64,000 nt of DNA, taken from positions 1,618,329-1,682,328 of the forward strand of contig CM021319.1 of NCBI GenBank assembly GCA_010645155.1, read 5' to 3'. Of the stretch, positions 12,055 through 22,310 are shown in pieces. Numbering within the stretch: the stretch's first letter is position 1; each line of letters starts with the position of its first letter. The notes under the pieces were generated by a model. The model was given only the letters and a program-made list of their open reading frames with translations. It was not told the DNA's origin and made no database searches. The DNA is from Tigriopus japonicus. Lineage: Eukaryota; Arthropoda; Copepoda; Harpacticoida; Harpacticidae. A program made the translations under genes and the position numbers.

Positions 12055-12302
12055 TACCGGGTGCGTAAGAAGTCCCTGGGGCAGTCCCGAACCCCATCTT
12101 CATGGACCTGCCCAAGTCGAACTACGGACCCTAGCCAAGTCAAACTTGAATATGTGATACTGCCATGCCGATCGACTCCTTGAAGTTCTTGAGCAAGTAT
12201 CACATATTCAAGTTTGACTTGGCTAGGGTCCGTAGTTCGACTTGGGCAGGTCCATGAAGATGGGGTTCGGGACTGCCCCAGGGACTTCTTACGCACCCGG
12301 TA
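12055..12302. repeat. Perfect 106-bp inverted repeat
   Basis: Arms 12055-12160 and 12197-12302 are exact reverse complements by eye over 106 bp, around a 36-bp spacer. The spacer itself appears inverted immediately after the right arm (12303-12334), so two palindromes interlock. A third copy of the right arm lies at 12636-12740 with two differences. The arms are GC-rich in AT-rich surroundings and read as coding-like sequence in one frame (VHEDGVRDCPRDFLRTRY). Such identity implies a very recent rearrangement, or an assembly error. Confidence 0.9.
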
Positions 12303-12483
12303 CTTGCTCAAGAACTTCAAGGAGTCGATCGGCAAAGCCCCCTTTGTTTACTTTTTTGTATGTATTTTTTTGAAAAATAACCCCGGATGAAAATTCAATA
12401 TATTTTTTGTTACATTTAACCCAGCCAAAAACTAATACCAGCGTCTTGTTCCTCAAGGTAATAGCTTTCATACGAGGTACTAC

Positions 12484-12740
12484 TCAACATGGTCAACTTC
12501 ATCCAGATCAAGAACGGGGGGTTCTGCGCCAACCACTGCCAAATTTTGCCGACATAGACCGCGGCGGACCTGGTGGGCTTGTACTACGACCGATCGACCT
12601 CGGATCTTTTTCTACGGGAGGACAAAACCCTATTCTATCACATATTCAAGTTTGACTTGGCTAGGGTCCGTAGTTCGACTTGGGCAGGTCCATGAAGATG
12701 GGGTTCGGGACTGCCCCAGGGAATTCTTGCGCACCCGGTA
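12484..12740 (+). pseudogene. GC-rich coding-like fragment, unknown family
   Basis: From about 12489 the plus strand reads MVNFIQIKNGGFCANHCQ, one stop, then AADLVGLYYDRSTSDLFLRE followed by DKTLFYHIFKFDLARV, which runs straight into the copy of the palindrome arm at 12636-12740. Codon choice and GC content differ sharply from the flanks. I recognise no domain. It is best read as a broken piece of a captured or foreign gene; chance openness cannot be excluded. Confidence 0.35.
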
Positions 12741-13000
12741 GTACTTTTGGTTGTGAATGTCCAATCTCAATACAAATGAAATTTTGTGATTTTTGTATTT
12801 TGTGTTCACTTTGGTTAAGCCCTATTGAGCATTGGTCATTCATTTATTTTCCTCAATTTTGCATGAAATATTTTTTGTGACTTAAATATTCCAGGAAATA
12901 TTAGTTTTTTCCTTGAAACAACCAAAACATAGAAAAAATCAAGACATACGGAGAAATATTTTTAAAATATTCTATACATAAAAAAAATATTTTCGGGCCC

Positions 13001-13302
13001 TAGTGATATGTTTCGATTTGGGAGTGCTGCCATTTTTAACTCAAAGTTAATTACTGTTAAAAAGGGCAGGTTGTATTGAACTTTTTGAAAAGACCTGAGC
13101 AGGGACCAATTTGGCAACACTCGAACTAGTTCAATTTCGAGTTCCGTCAGTAGTTGTAATTATGGATTTTGAGTTGGTAGTGCTGCCATAATTATGGCAG
13201 ATAAAATCTATTACTTGTTGAAATGCTTAGTTATGGTCAACTTTTTGACCCTAAAAATAAAAATGGCAAAACTAAGTTAAAAATTCAACTCGAAACACAT
13301 CA
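13001..13302. repeat. hAT-type MITE, family 3, copy 1
   Basis: The copy begins TAGTGATATGTTTCGA and ends TCGAAACACATCA, imperfect terminal inverted repeats. The interior (GGAGTGCTGCC, GACCTGAGCAGGGACCAATT, CTTTTTGACCCTAAAAAT) matches, in the opposite orientation, the complete copy at 29886-30191. No target duplication was found; the left end abuts the right end of the family 2 element. Confidence 0.75.
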
Positions 13303-13527
13303 GAAGTGTAAATCCGCTATCACTTTCCGCTTTTATTCTCGGGGCTTCATTGGCCGTGAATTACAAGGTTTTTGTCTTCTAAAATATGTTTTGTAAATGT
13401 TTGTTGACATTCGTGCAAAATTTTAGCTCGAAATTTTGCGGAATATTTGGAATATTTAATGTTGAAATTGAGTGCGGAATCAAAGTTGCCAGCCCGTTAA
13501 TATAGTGTTATTGTTGACAGACATGAG

Positions 13528-14494
13528 TAGGCCCGGAAATTTAATGCAAATAAAAGATGCCTTAAATGTCCTTGAAAATGCAAATAGAAAAGGCCCAGAA
13601 TGCAAATAAAATCATTTTTCAAGGGGGCATTTAATATCTCGTTTTGGGGTTTGAAGGTCTGGGTTGCGATTCAAGATTTTTGGAGCTAGAAATCGCAATC
13701 TTTTGTCTCGTGAGCACCATATTAACGAACGTATTTCTTTATTTTTTTCTGCCTGTGAATGAGAAGAGTATTCAGAGAAGAGAATTGTAATATTGTGCAG
13801 CAATATCCACAAATCTAGCCCGTTCATTATTCAGTTTCAAAACTATATATAGTCTGTGTCAATTCCTTTTATCGAAATCTTTTTTTTGTTGTTTTTGCGG
13901 ATTTTCTTCTACCGCTACAAGGAATGCGATTCCCTGTAAACAAGGATTTCTCCCGACAGCTTCAATCCGACCCCCAACAGGATTTGAACATACGCCGTCT
14001 GGGGAAACACTTACACTTGGCTCTTATAAGAACGCATTAACACGCGCGGCCACTCTGGCTTCCTTAACAAAAAAATTAATTTTGAAAAAAGATATATTTC
14101 GTAAAAGCATCTCCCTTGTTGACAACCATCAGTTATAAAGACGCATAAACCTGTGATCCTTACTCTACGTAGAGGGGATTTTGTCAGTCAAGGTACCACA
14201 GCTTCCAAAGTTTGTGTCAGAAAAATCAAATAAAGAAATACGAGATAGGAAAAATAATTTGTTTTCGTTTCCATTTTCAAATCACACATTAATGATATTT
14301 TCAACAAAAAAAAATATTTCTGAAACTATATTTGATCCCCTAAACCACTCTTGAAAATCAAGTTTTTCTGCTCATTTTCCAATAAAATCGCCAAAATGCA
14401 AAACAATGTGCAAATAAATGCTCAAAATACAAATCAGTGCAAATAAGGGCCCAAAATGCCAATACAAGTTTTTTGCATCAAATTCCCAGGCCTA
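13528..14494. mobile_element. 967-bp non-autonomous hAT-type element with 8-bp TSD
   Basis: The ends are TAGGCCCGGAAATTTAATGC and its inverted partner GCATCAAATTCCCAGGCCTA, matching at most positions. The element is flanked by the perfect 8-bp direct repeat GACATGAG (13520-13527 and 14495-14502). Eight-base duplications and short termini beginning TA-G-rich are typical of the hAT superfamily. There is no transposase frame, so it would have to be moved in trans. A tRNA-like segment lies inside (13967-14060). Confidence 0.88.
13967..14060 (-). other. Degenerate tRNA-Leu/Ser-like segment
   Basis: The minus strand reads GCCAGAGTGGCCGCG (an A-box-like start), a possible anticodon stem around GTTCTTATAAGAGC, a long variable arm as in class II tRNAs, and a B-box-like TGTTCAAATCC. 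The anticodon loop would be only 4 nt and the T stem has mismatches, so it cannot be a working tRNA. It may be a tRNA pseudogene or the head of a SINE carried inside the hAT-type element. Confidence 0.5.
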
Positions 14495-14502
14495 GACATG
14501 AG

Positions 14503-15020
14503 TCTTTCATTCAGCTTTGCTTATATGCATAAAAAACTGGAAACAAAACAACTATTCCAGATTCATGTTCATTGCAAAGATGTCAATCAAAGTTTTCCTG
14601 TTATTAGCCTCTTTATTCATTGAGACTTGTAATATAATCAGGAAAATAAAAAGGGGCATTTCTTGATTGCTTTACTTAGCATAAGAACTATTCAGAATGA
14701 GTTTGGTTTGGATGGTGCAATCGAAGTTCTGATTAGCGTTGGTAATCGGATGCACGTCGAGATGACGTAGATTGTTTATAATTGTGCTAGTTATGTTATT
14801 GGGTATCAAAATGTGCATTCAAAACTAAAAAAGTAGAGGATGAAAAATTGAAACAAAGGCGCTTTCCCATTCATGCAGTTTTTTCACCAATGAGGCAAAG
14901 TGTTGCTGTCATTGGTACATTTGTAAAGCTGACGACGGCTGCTGAAGTTGATTAAAGTCATTCATAGACGGCGCCACATGTGATTGGGCGATAATAGCGA
15001 CCCTTTGAAGAGCCTGGCCA
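14503..15020. other. Non-coding stretch
   Basis: No exon, element end or RNA gene could be supported here. Confidence 0.4.
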
Positions 15021-15275
15021 CTAAAATCTATGAATACCCAACCAACACGGACAGTCTGTGACGTCATCCAACATGCGGGAAGCCAAAGTTCATGATTAAA
15101 GGAAACCTTTCCTCATCAAGATCACATCTAAACTAGAAATACTAGAAGGCAGAGATTGGCAGCCAAATCTATGATTGCCCGACCCGGCACAGACTGTCTG
15201 TGACGTCATTCATCATGCGGGAAGCCGAAGTTCATGATTAAAGAAACCTTTTCTTCTAAGAAACACATCTAAACT
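15021..15275 (+). repeat. Tandem duplication, about 114-bp unit
   Basis: Units 15021-15134 and 15163-15275 share GTCTGTGACGTCAT, CATGCGGGAAGCC, AAGTTCATGATTAAAG and ACATCTAAACTA at roughly 85 per cent identity. The second unit leads directly into the larger duplicated block. Confidence 0.8.
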
Positions 15276-16412
15276 ATTTCGCTCATCTGATAGGGCAGTT
15301 TGGTTATTGAAAATCCTCAAGTGTGCCGGAAATGTGTCTAAGGTATTAACCCAATATGCAAAAAGTGAATTTCAACTAGAGTGGAGTTTAAACAGGGGCC
15401 GATTAATTCACATAATCGGGTGATTGACAACAAAATCTCAGTGATGTGAAATCTCGGCTTGCGCAAGTTTTTAAGTTTTTTCACGGGAGGTGGCAGGGTA
15501 GGGTTACCTCTTAGAGAATGGGTGCTTTGCTCTGGTATATGAGCAAACACGAATTTGAGGTTGATTTGCAACCCTGCTTAGAAGTCACAAAAGTCAGGGA
15601 TGCCTTGCCTTTTGTCGCTTCTTAAAGAAAAAAACCTGTTTATGAAGGCTGGTAGACAGTGGGGAATATGATTTCACTTAAGAAAATTGGCAACTCCAGC
15701 ACCAGGTCAGATCACTACAAAATCAACCAAGAAGAAGTACTCTGGTTTGTAATTGAACTTCGTCAGAATCAGCTTAATGTTCAACTGAATGCTCTTGACA
15801 AATCACCAGCGTGAATCATCAGCACCGCGTGTTAGCCTACGAATGCCAATATCTATCTTAGTGTATCTAATCTAAACTAGTTGGCCCATTTAATAGTTCG
15901 ATCTGGTAAGTGAAAATCCTCAAGCCTGCTGCAAATGTGTCTAAGGTATTTATTTACCTGATATGCAAAAAGTGAATTTCAACTAGTGTGGAGTTTAAAC
16001 AAGGGCTGATTAATGTCCCAATAAATTCACATGATCAGGTGATTGACAACAAAATCTTAGTGATGTGAAATCTTGGCTTGGGCAAGTTTTTTCATGGGAG
16101 GTTGAAAGGTAGGGTTACCGCTTGGAGAATAGGTGCTTTGCTCTTGTATATGAGCAAACACGAATTTGAGTTTGATTTGCAACCCTGCTCAGAAGTCACA
16201 AAAGTCAGGGATGCCTTGCCTTTTGGTGCTCCTTAAAGAAAAAAAACAGGATTATGAAGACTGGTAGATAGAGGGGAATATGATTTCACTTAGGTCAATT
16301 GGCAACCCCAGCACCAAGTCCGATCACTACAAAATCAACCAAGAAGAAGTACTCTGGTTTATAATTGAACTTCGTTAGAATCAGCTTAATGTTCAAAGGA
16401 ATGCTATTGACC
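15264..16412 (+). repeat. Tandem duplication, about 600-bp period
   Basis: Units of about 15264-15800 and 15872-16412 align end to end at roughly 85-90 per cent identity. Long shared runs include ATGCAAAAAGTGAATTTCAA, GAGCAAACACGAATTTGAG and AATCAACCAAGAAGAAGTAC. The tail of unit 1 (15789-15846, CAATCACCAGCGTG-like) recurs once more at 16953-17008. No open reading frame is conserved between the units. Confidence 0.88.
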
Positions 16413-18300
16413 TTAGATCAATTATTAATCACTAGATAGCGTGCAAGCTGTAGTCAGGCTGATTTGGCAAGCATGGCGGAATGTGTTGAATTTATGAGGA
16501 AAATGTCGTCATCACAACTGTTGAGTGGGCAATTAGTGTGACCAAACATGCGAATCAAGATCAACTTTTTTAAACGCTTTCTTGAAGCCACAAGTTAGTT
16601 TTTGTCCATATATGTATTGGATTAACCCCACTTAACACAAAAGCTTAAATTTGTGTTCTTCCTACCAATGACTTATTCAATGTATTAGCAAAAAAGTTCC
16701 TTGTTGAAATATTCAAATCTAAGACATGGTCACCTAGTGACATCTTCGGTTCTTTCAAGAAAGTGACCACTAGCAATAACAAAAAAAAATGACCCAAAAA
16801 AATTACTGAATTCCACATTTGATTTGTCAATTACATGCTTGACATTTGCTTGCTCACACATTTCAAATGTTCCCGCACTTTTGTCCGCTCAACACTTGGC
16901 GACCTGAGACACATTTTTAGGCTTACACTCCCTCTAGTATTAATAGATCTCAATGCTATTGACCAATCACCAGCGTGCATTATCGGCACCATGTGTTGGC
17001 CTACGAGAGCCAGGCTCTATGCAGGGTCGCTCGGCGAGAAGATAATTTTGCTAAGGAATTGAATGCCGTTTTAGACGCAATTTCATCAATTTTTCAAAGA
17101 TTTTTGCTTCCAAAAATGAAAGCAAATAATGCTACTTCATCATTTTGTCTCATTTTATCAAAACAGTGGGATATTTTTCTTAAAAAGCGGGTTTCAAGTG
17201 TACATATAAAGTTGCGCAAGTTTGGAAATTAAGTCCACGAATTTTTACAAAAATAACATGCAGAAACACGAGAAATCTAAGATCTAGGAATCTTGATCAG
17301 TTGTAGGCAGACCGTAGCCTTACATTCGCACTCCGAATTGAGTTTTTCCCCGAAATACTAGCCTTTATCTTAATTAAATGAATAAAAATTAAATTAATTA
17401 TCTTAATCTTAATCTAGCAAGTTAACTTTTTCATTGCACCATTGACACGGCTGGAGAAAATAGAAAACCTCCATCACAAGGTAAATAAAAGCTACAAATG
17501 AGCTTGCCTTCCGCTTTCCTTGAGCTTATGCCGTACAATCTTTATTGGCGGTGGCATCATTTGATTGATGCAACACGACGTGAAATTTCCTTTACTTTAA
17601 ATTTTACTCGCGGCCAACACTTAGTACACTACGCTACTAGTAGAAGTGTTCAAGCCCAAAAAATGAACCAATACATCAAAACATTGTATTAATAAATTTA
17701 CGTCAGCAAAAAATTACGAAAGCAAGTCTATAAAAGATATATGCGTGGATTCTTTCTTCCGTGAGCGGGGCAAAAGTCGTCCGGTCGGTCTCCGTTAAGG
17801 TTTTAAAATCCGAAATCGACCAAAAAATATTCTCCGAGTACAGTTGTGTTGATTCTGGTTTATTTAAGTTCCCCACTGGTCGCAATAACATTTCTTTATT
17901 CACGCAATTACAACGGAAATAAGTTTGACTCGTTCTGTAAAAGCGCTATGTCAGTTATTTGTTGTGTGCAAATTTGTCAATTTTTTGACCGTAATTAATG
18001 TTCAACAATATATCAAATCATTACAATTCTAAGAGGACAGTTACAATTTGAGATTTTAAATCTAGTAAGAATTCCTTGGCAAAATACTCCTCTCGAAGTG
18101 GAATCCTCTGCCAAGTGAGGCGACATCTACATTTGACTTTACAACTTCAACAGCTGTAATCAGTACGAACATCCCAATGTTCAATGAGCAAAGCAAAACA
18201 AATGGTACACTTCATTTCCATTTGAGAAAGTAGAAAATCTCGAAAGTAGTGTGTGAGTTCCCAATTTCCTTTGTCAGGTTGGATTATCTTATTTTAATGT
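16413..18300. other. Non-coding stretch downstream of lectin gene 2
   Basis: No complete exon is supported. It holds the partial repeat 16953-17008. It may also contain the missing last exon of lectin gene 2: the minus strand near 18070-18130 reads GRGFHFERSIL, weakly like AIVLEKSIL in the candidate last exon of lectin 1, but no acceptor of the right phase was found. Confidence 0.4.
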
Positions 18301-18489
18301 GTTGACAAACAATTTTCTCTCACAATTATATATGTGAAGATACTGTACGTCGCCCAATTTTGTCATGACAAACAACGTATTCCAGAAATCGTCTTGGCTT
18401 GTGTTTCAATTTTTCTACTTCTTCCGATCAATTTTCAAAAAAGGTGCAGAAGTTATGTAATGCTTTAAAAACATCCCAATACATTTTAC

Positions 18490-21400
18490 CTGATTTTTGA
18501 GCCCCCGGGAGCTTTGAGGTTTTCCGTGTACCAATCAAAACGCTCAAACATCTTCGTAATTTTACAATGATTGACCTTTGCTGGAAAATAAAATGAAATG
18601 AAAGAAATTGTTGCAGTAAATGAGAGATGTGAAGTTTTAACGAGTTCATTTAAAGGCATGAATTCATGGTGGTGAGGGATAGCCGGGTACCCACCCAGTG
18701 CACACCAAAATAAATCAGTCAAAAAGTGGGTCATCTGGTGTTTTTAAGTGGGAATAGCTAAAACATTCCATGATATTCATTTATTTGCAAATAACAAGAT
18801 AAAAATGATCATTAGGGACGGGCAAAAAGTGCAAATGAAAATAATAGGTCATATGTTTTGGTTGTATTGGTCTTGGAATGCTTGCTAGTTTACTTGAAGG
18901 TATGCTCCAAAGTCTACTTGAGAGTAAACTTTTCATCAACTTTACAAACACAGCTCCTTTGAAGATTTCTGCAACCCAACCAAATCGCATTCAGTGATTT
19001 CATATACTAATTCAATTTGAACTTGTGGCACTCTGATAGTTTGTTGGGTGCAATTTTGACAAATCGTGCCAAACGCAATATGAATCGTCCAGTTCAAGTA
19101 AATGGTGTGAGCATATGTTTTGATGGCAACTCTAGAAAGTCTACTTGTTAGTGCACTTCGTAGTTCAATTGGCTGGTTTTGTTGAGACAGCTGCCATTTT
19201 GGAAAGTAAGTCTCTCATTCCAACCTAGAAGTGCCTCTACATCTATGATCGTAAATTCATCCTCTCGAAACACTAATTGCCCGCTGATTCAGCTCTTCCA
19301 CATTTCTCCTTCTTTATTTCATATTACTCCAATCAACTCAAAACATTGATTGATCTCACAGCAGCATGCAAATTTTGGCAGCTAATTTAAGGAAACACTG
19401 GAAGGAAGTTCGCTTGCAGTTCGATTGATCAGCGTTGAAGTATTCAAATGGGAGTGCTTCCACAACGTTGGAATGCTCCTCTCTAGGCGTGCTTCTCGGA
19501 GAACCTCTCATCAATTAAACCTGATGCTAAGCCCAAATAGCGACCCAGCTTGCTAGAAGTTTACTTGAAGTCAATGGAACTAGCACATGTTTGTGCATGC
19601 TAAACATATGACTAGCGTTGGATTGTTGTTGAGGTATCTACTTGTTGCACCTTGGCACCAGTGGTACACTTCTCTTTTTCATGAGTTGCTTGGTGTACTT
19701 CTGATTCAAGAAAGCTTATGCTATCAACAAAACGGCTGAAACTGCCTTGAAGTTGCCTTGAAGTCAACTTTGCTAGCACACCTTGGAATACACAAAACAT
19801 ATGACCTAATAAATGTCGAAAACCGAGCAAAAAAAAGATTCTCGAAACACATAATTCTTTCAAAAGTTCAGAGGCTTTCAAAACCTAAGAATTAATTTTA
19901 TTACAATTTGTTAATTTTGGCCAAAACCGTAAATAAGAGTGAAAAGTGCAAAAAGGCAGAAAAACGTGTTTATGTTACCAAAATTTTTTTTACAATATTT
20001 GCCTGTCCCGTATTTGTGTATTTGTATTTGCGGTCATTCATCAGTTTTAAAACTCAAGCATTATTGTTGATGAAGGAACTCCCATAGAATTACAAGTGCT
20101 TTCTGTTTAACATGGATCATATCTGAGATTCCTTCTCACTCTTCAAGCTTTTCCACGCAGTCTTGAAGAGAATTTGCATATTATTTCAAACAAAACCCAG
20201 TGCATGTCCATCTACAAGTAGCAACCAACAGTTGCCGCACTATTGTGTGTTCATTACTGATGCACTCCTTTAAGAAAGATCTAAAATAATAGCAATTTCA
20301 CAACAGTCTGTAAGTAACCTGGCTGGTTGGCTCGTCTACTACCAATTTATTGCACCAATATATCGCACAACAAAACTATATTTGACTAGCACAAAGAAAA
20401 CAATCTTATTCTAAGACTTACTGCATGGGCTCATACATAACCTTGGCACATTGTGGCCTTGAGATAAACCATTTTTCTTGTAAATCTTTGCGAAACCTTG
20501 CACTTTTGGTCTGATTTTTTTCTGGAGAGTTTGTAAAGACGACATGAAATCTTGTGGAATAAAAATGGTGTCTTCCTCTCTTGTTGTCCATCGAAAAAAC
20601 GGACAAAGTTCAGGCACCTCAAGCGTGCAAAACTTTGGTTGATCTGATATTAACCCAACAAAAAAATTGCCAGAAGAAAAATCTAAAGAGGGAAATGGTG
20701 TAGTTGTGTTATTGCAAGCAGATTAATGGCTGTACAGTCAATCAAATTGAAGGGGATAGTTTTGGACCCTTCTGTGTAAAACCCAAAAAGGTATCGGCTG
20801 AAGTTACATGTACTCCCTTTCAGAGATAACTCACGCAAAAGGGAACAGTTTGTGAGTCTTTGGGTTTGAAATCGGATAATTCCTTAATTAGTGATGGACC
20901 GAATGAGCTCATAACCGAAACCGAAAGCAGCCGACTACAAAATTGTATGAATTCAAAATATCTCTTAAAAATAAAATTGCTCATGTGTTCGATATTGTGC
21001 AGTCGCACATTTTGAAAAATCGGGAAACTTCAATTTCAGAGGTTTTTGGACGAATTTTTTTTTTGATTTTGTTGTCAAACTCCATCCTTTTGTGCCTGTC
21101 TGCTTTGGTTTCGGTAGGCATAACCGAAACCGAAACCGAAATTTCGGCCGGAAGCGCTTTCGGTCCATCACTAGCCTTTATGTGGTTGAAATTTGTTTTC
21201 ATGTTTTGCTCGTTACAATGTACAAAGAATACGATTCCTTGTAAACAAATAATCCATAAATATAATTATTACAATAAACATTAATACGAAATTTAATCTA
21301 CCAACGAGTTAGTGTTGACAGATTTGGACAACCCTTGGATAAAAGGTTGATAAGGAAAAATATTTTTTACATTAAAAAATGTTCAATTTACCCAGGGTTA

Positions 21401-22310
21401 TATTTAAATTTCCACTTACAACTTATTAATTGAAGTGCCAAATATTCCATCTCGGTTTGAAATGTTGCCAAATGCATGTTGTCGTCAAGACATTTTTGCC
21501 GACTTTTCCTAACCGAGTTTGAGACACCCAGTTGATAGTAGTTTCCAAAGCGTTTAAAAGCATTTGCCGGCTTTTCTATCCCATTCGAGCAAGCGTCAGC
21601 TTCTAAAAACGATAAAATCTTTGTTCTTCATCAATTTATCAATTGATTAATTGGTGGATGAATAGATCAAACATTACTTACCATTATTGCAATCGAATTG
21701 ACACAAAATGTATAGTTTTAGTTCGCACTCTTTGTCTCCAATACCTCCATTGGATTTAATGCGAAAACAAAGATCACCCCCATTTATGTCCATGTGACCG
21801 GTTTCCATCCAAGATTTTATGAAAAATGTTGTCCCATCTCCCCATCGCAATGTTCCATTCATCACAGACGGAGCATTTTTATCCGATTGGAGCAATTTTA
21901 TGTCGTACAAATCGATCCACGTATCAGATTCTAAACATTTGTCAAAATTAATCATTGTCACCAAGCTCATACTTGGTGAATGGTTAGATAAAAAAAAGAC
22001 AAAATTGTACGTCTGTGATCTTACTAATAAAGGACACAATGGCTTTATATTCTGACTCAGATTTGAATCGAGCTAAATTTGCCCCATGGTCATGACACAT
22101 GTCCATGCCTGTTGCAATGGTATCATAATCTGAGATCATCCGATAATACTTTCCGTCGTCTTTCTGAACATACTGAGCAGGCGGAGAGCATTCATGGGCA
22201 AACGTTACCATTGCCAGGGCTGCTACATATATAACAGAAACGGAACACCATCATGTATTTGAATCTTTACAAAAAGGTTACTTACCCAAGAGACTCAATA
22301 TCCAAAGCAT
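18490..22310 (-). CDS. Secreted tandem C-type lectin domain protein 2 (6 exons resolved, 3' end open)
   Basis: Exons on the minus strand: 22286-22310, 22025-22222, 21682-21930, 21420-21602, 20422-20682 and 18490-18580. Lengths of 25, 198, 249, 183, 261 and 91 nt compare with 25, 195, 249, 180, 285 and 91 nt in the paralogue at 3262-5979, and every intron phase matches. The product starts with a signal peptide (MLWILSLL, then AALAMVTFAHEC). A first lectin-like domain follows (MCHDHGANLARFKSESEYKA, DTWIDLYDI, LRWGDGTTFF, CELKLYILCQFDC). The second has KCLDDNMHLATFQTEMEYL, NFFVGLISDQ and CPFFRWTT, ending in FERFDWYTEN. At least 335 residues are encoded; a short last exon, phase 2, was not located. 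Canonical EPN/QPD sugar-binding triplets are absent. Introns 4 and 5 carry transposable elements; intron 5 is 1841 nt against 58 nt in the paralogue. Confidence 0.8.
18813..20010. mobile_element. hAT-type family 1 element inside lectin 2 intron 5
   Basis: The left end TAGGGACGGGCAAAAAGTGC and right end TTTGCCTGTCCC are inverted repeats. The outer 100 bp on each side match the complete element at 24958-26211 in the opposite orientation (GGTAACATAAAC, GCACTTTTCAC and TTTGGCCAAAATT-type words). No target duplication is visible and the last bases of the right end are altered. A second inverted-repeat element (18845-19808) fills its centre. Confidence 0.8.
18845..19808. mobile_element. Nested inverted-repeat element with degenerate internal repeats
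   Basis: The left end TAGGTCATATGTTTTG and right end CAAAACATATGACCTA are inverted, and similarity extends inward (TGCTAG and ACTTGAAGG words at both ends). Inside, degenerate TCTACTTG or TTTACTTGAAG words recur at about 18890, 18915, 19140, 19560 and 19745. No coding capacity is apparent. Confidence 0.65.
20889..21173. mobile_element. 285-bp hAT-like MITE in lectin 2 intron 4
   Basis: Ends TAGTGATGGACCGAA and TTTCGGTCCATCACTA are inverted repeats. Flanking octamers TCCTTAAT and GCCTTTAT agree at 6 of 8 positions, consistent with an aged 8-bp target duplication. The interior carries clustered CCGAAA hexamers on both sides. A related right end (GGTCCATCACTAG) occurs at about 31262-31275. Confidence 0.75.

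Larger units (their letters stand above)
11755..13000. repeat. hAT-like family 2 element, interrupted
   Basis: The left part (about 11765-12054) and right part (12741-13000) match the short element at 28476-28824. Shared words are TTACAAAATATCC, ACTTTTGGTTGTGAATG (with TATT in the other copy) and the right end ATTTTCGGGCCCTA. The first 20 bases of the left end are not recognisable. Between the two parts sits the GC-rich rearranged insert 12055-12740. Either the insert landed in this element, or the short copy at 28476 is an internally deleted relative. Confidence 0.5.

Noticed and set aside
18360..18470. Candidate last exon of lectin 2 starting after the AG near 18427
   Set aside because: It is open in phase but its translation bears no resemblance to the candidate last exon of lectin 1, so it was not added to the model.
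20400..21300. Several short minus-strand frames and a plus-strand frame with TETETE
   Set aside because: Frames at 20422-20682 are alternative readings of lectin 2 exon 5. The TETETE frame comes from CCGAAA repeats in the MITE 20889-21173.
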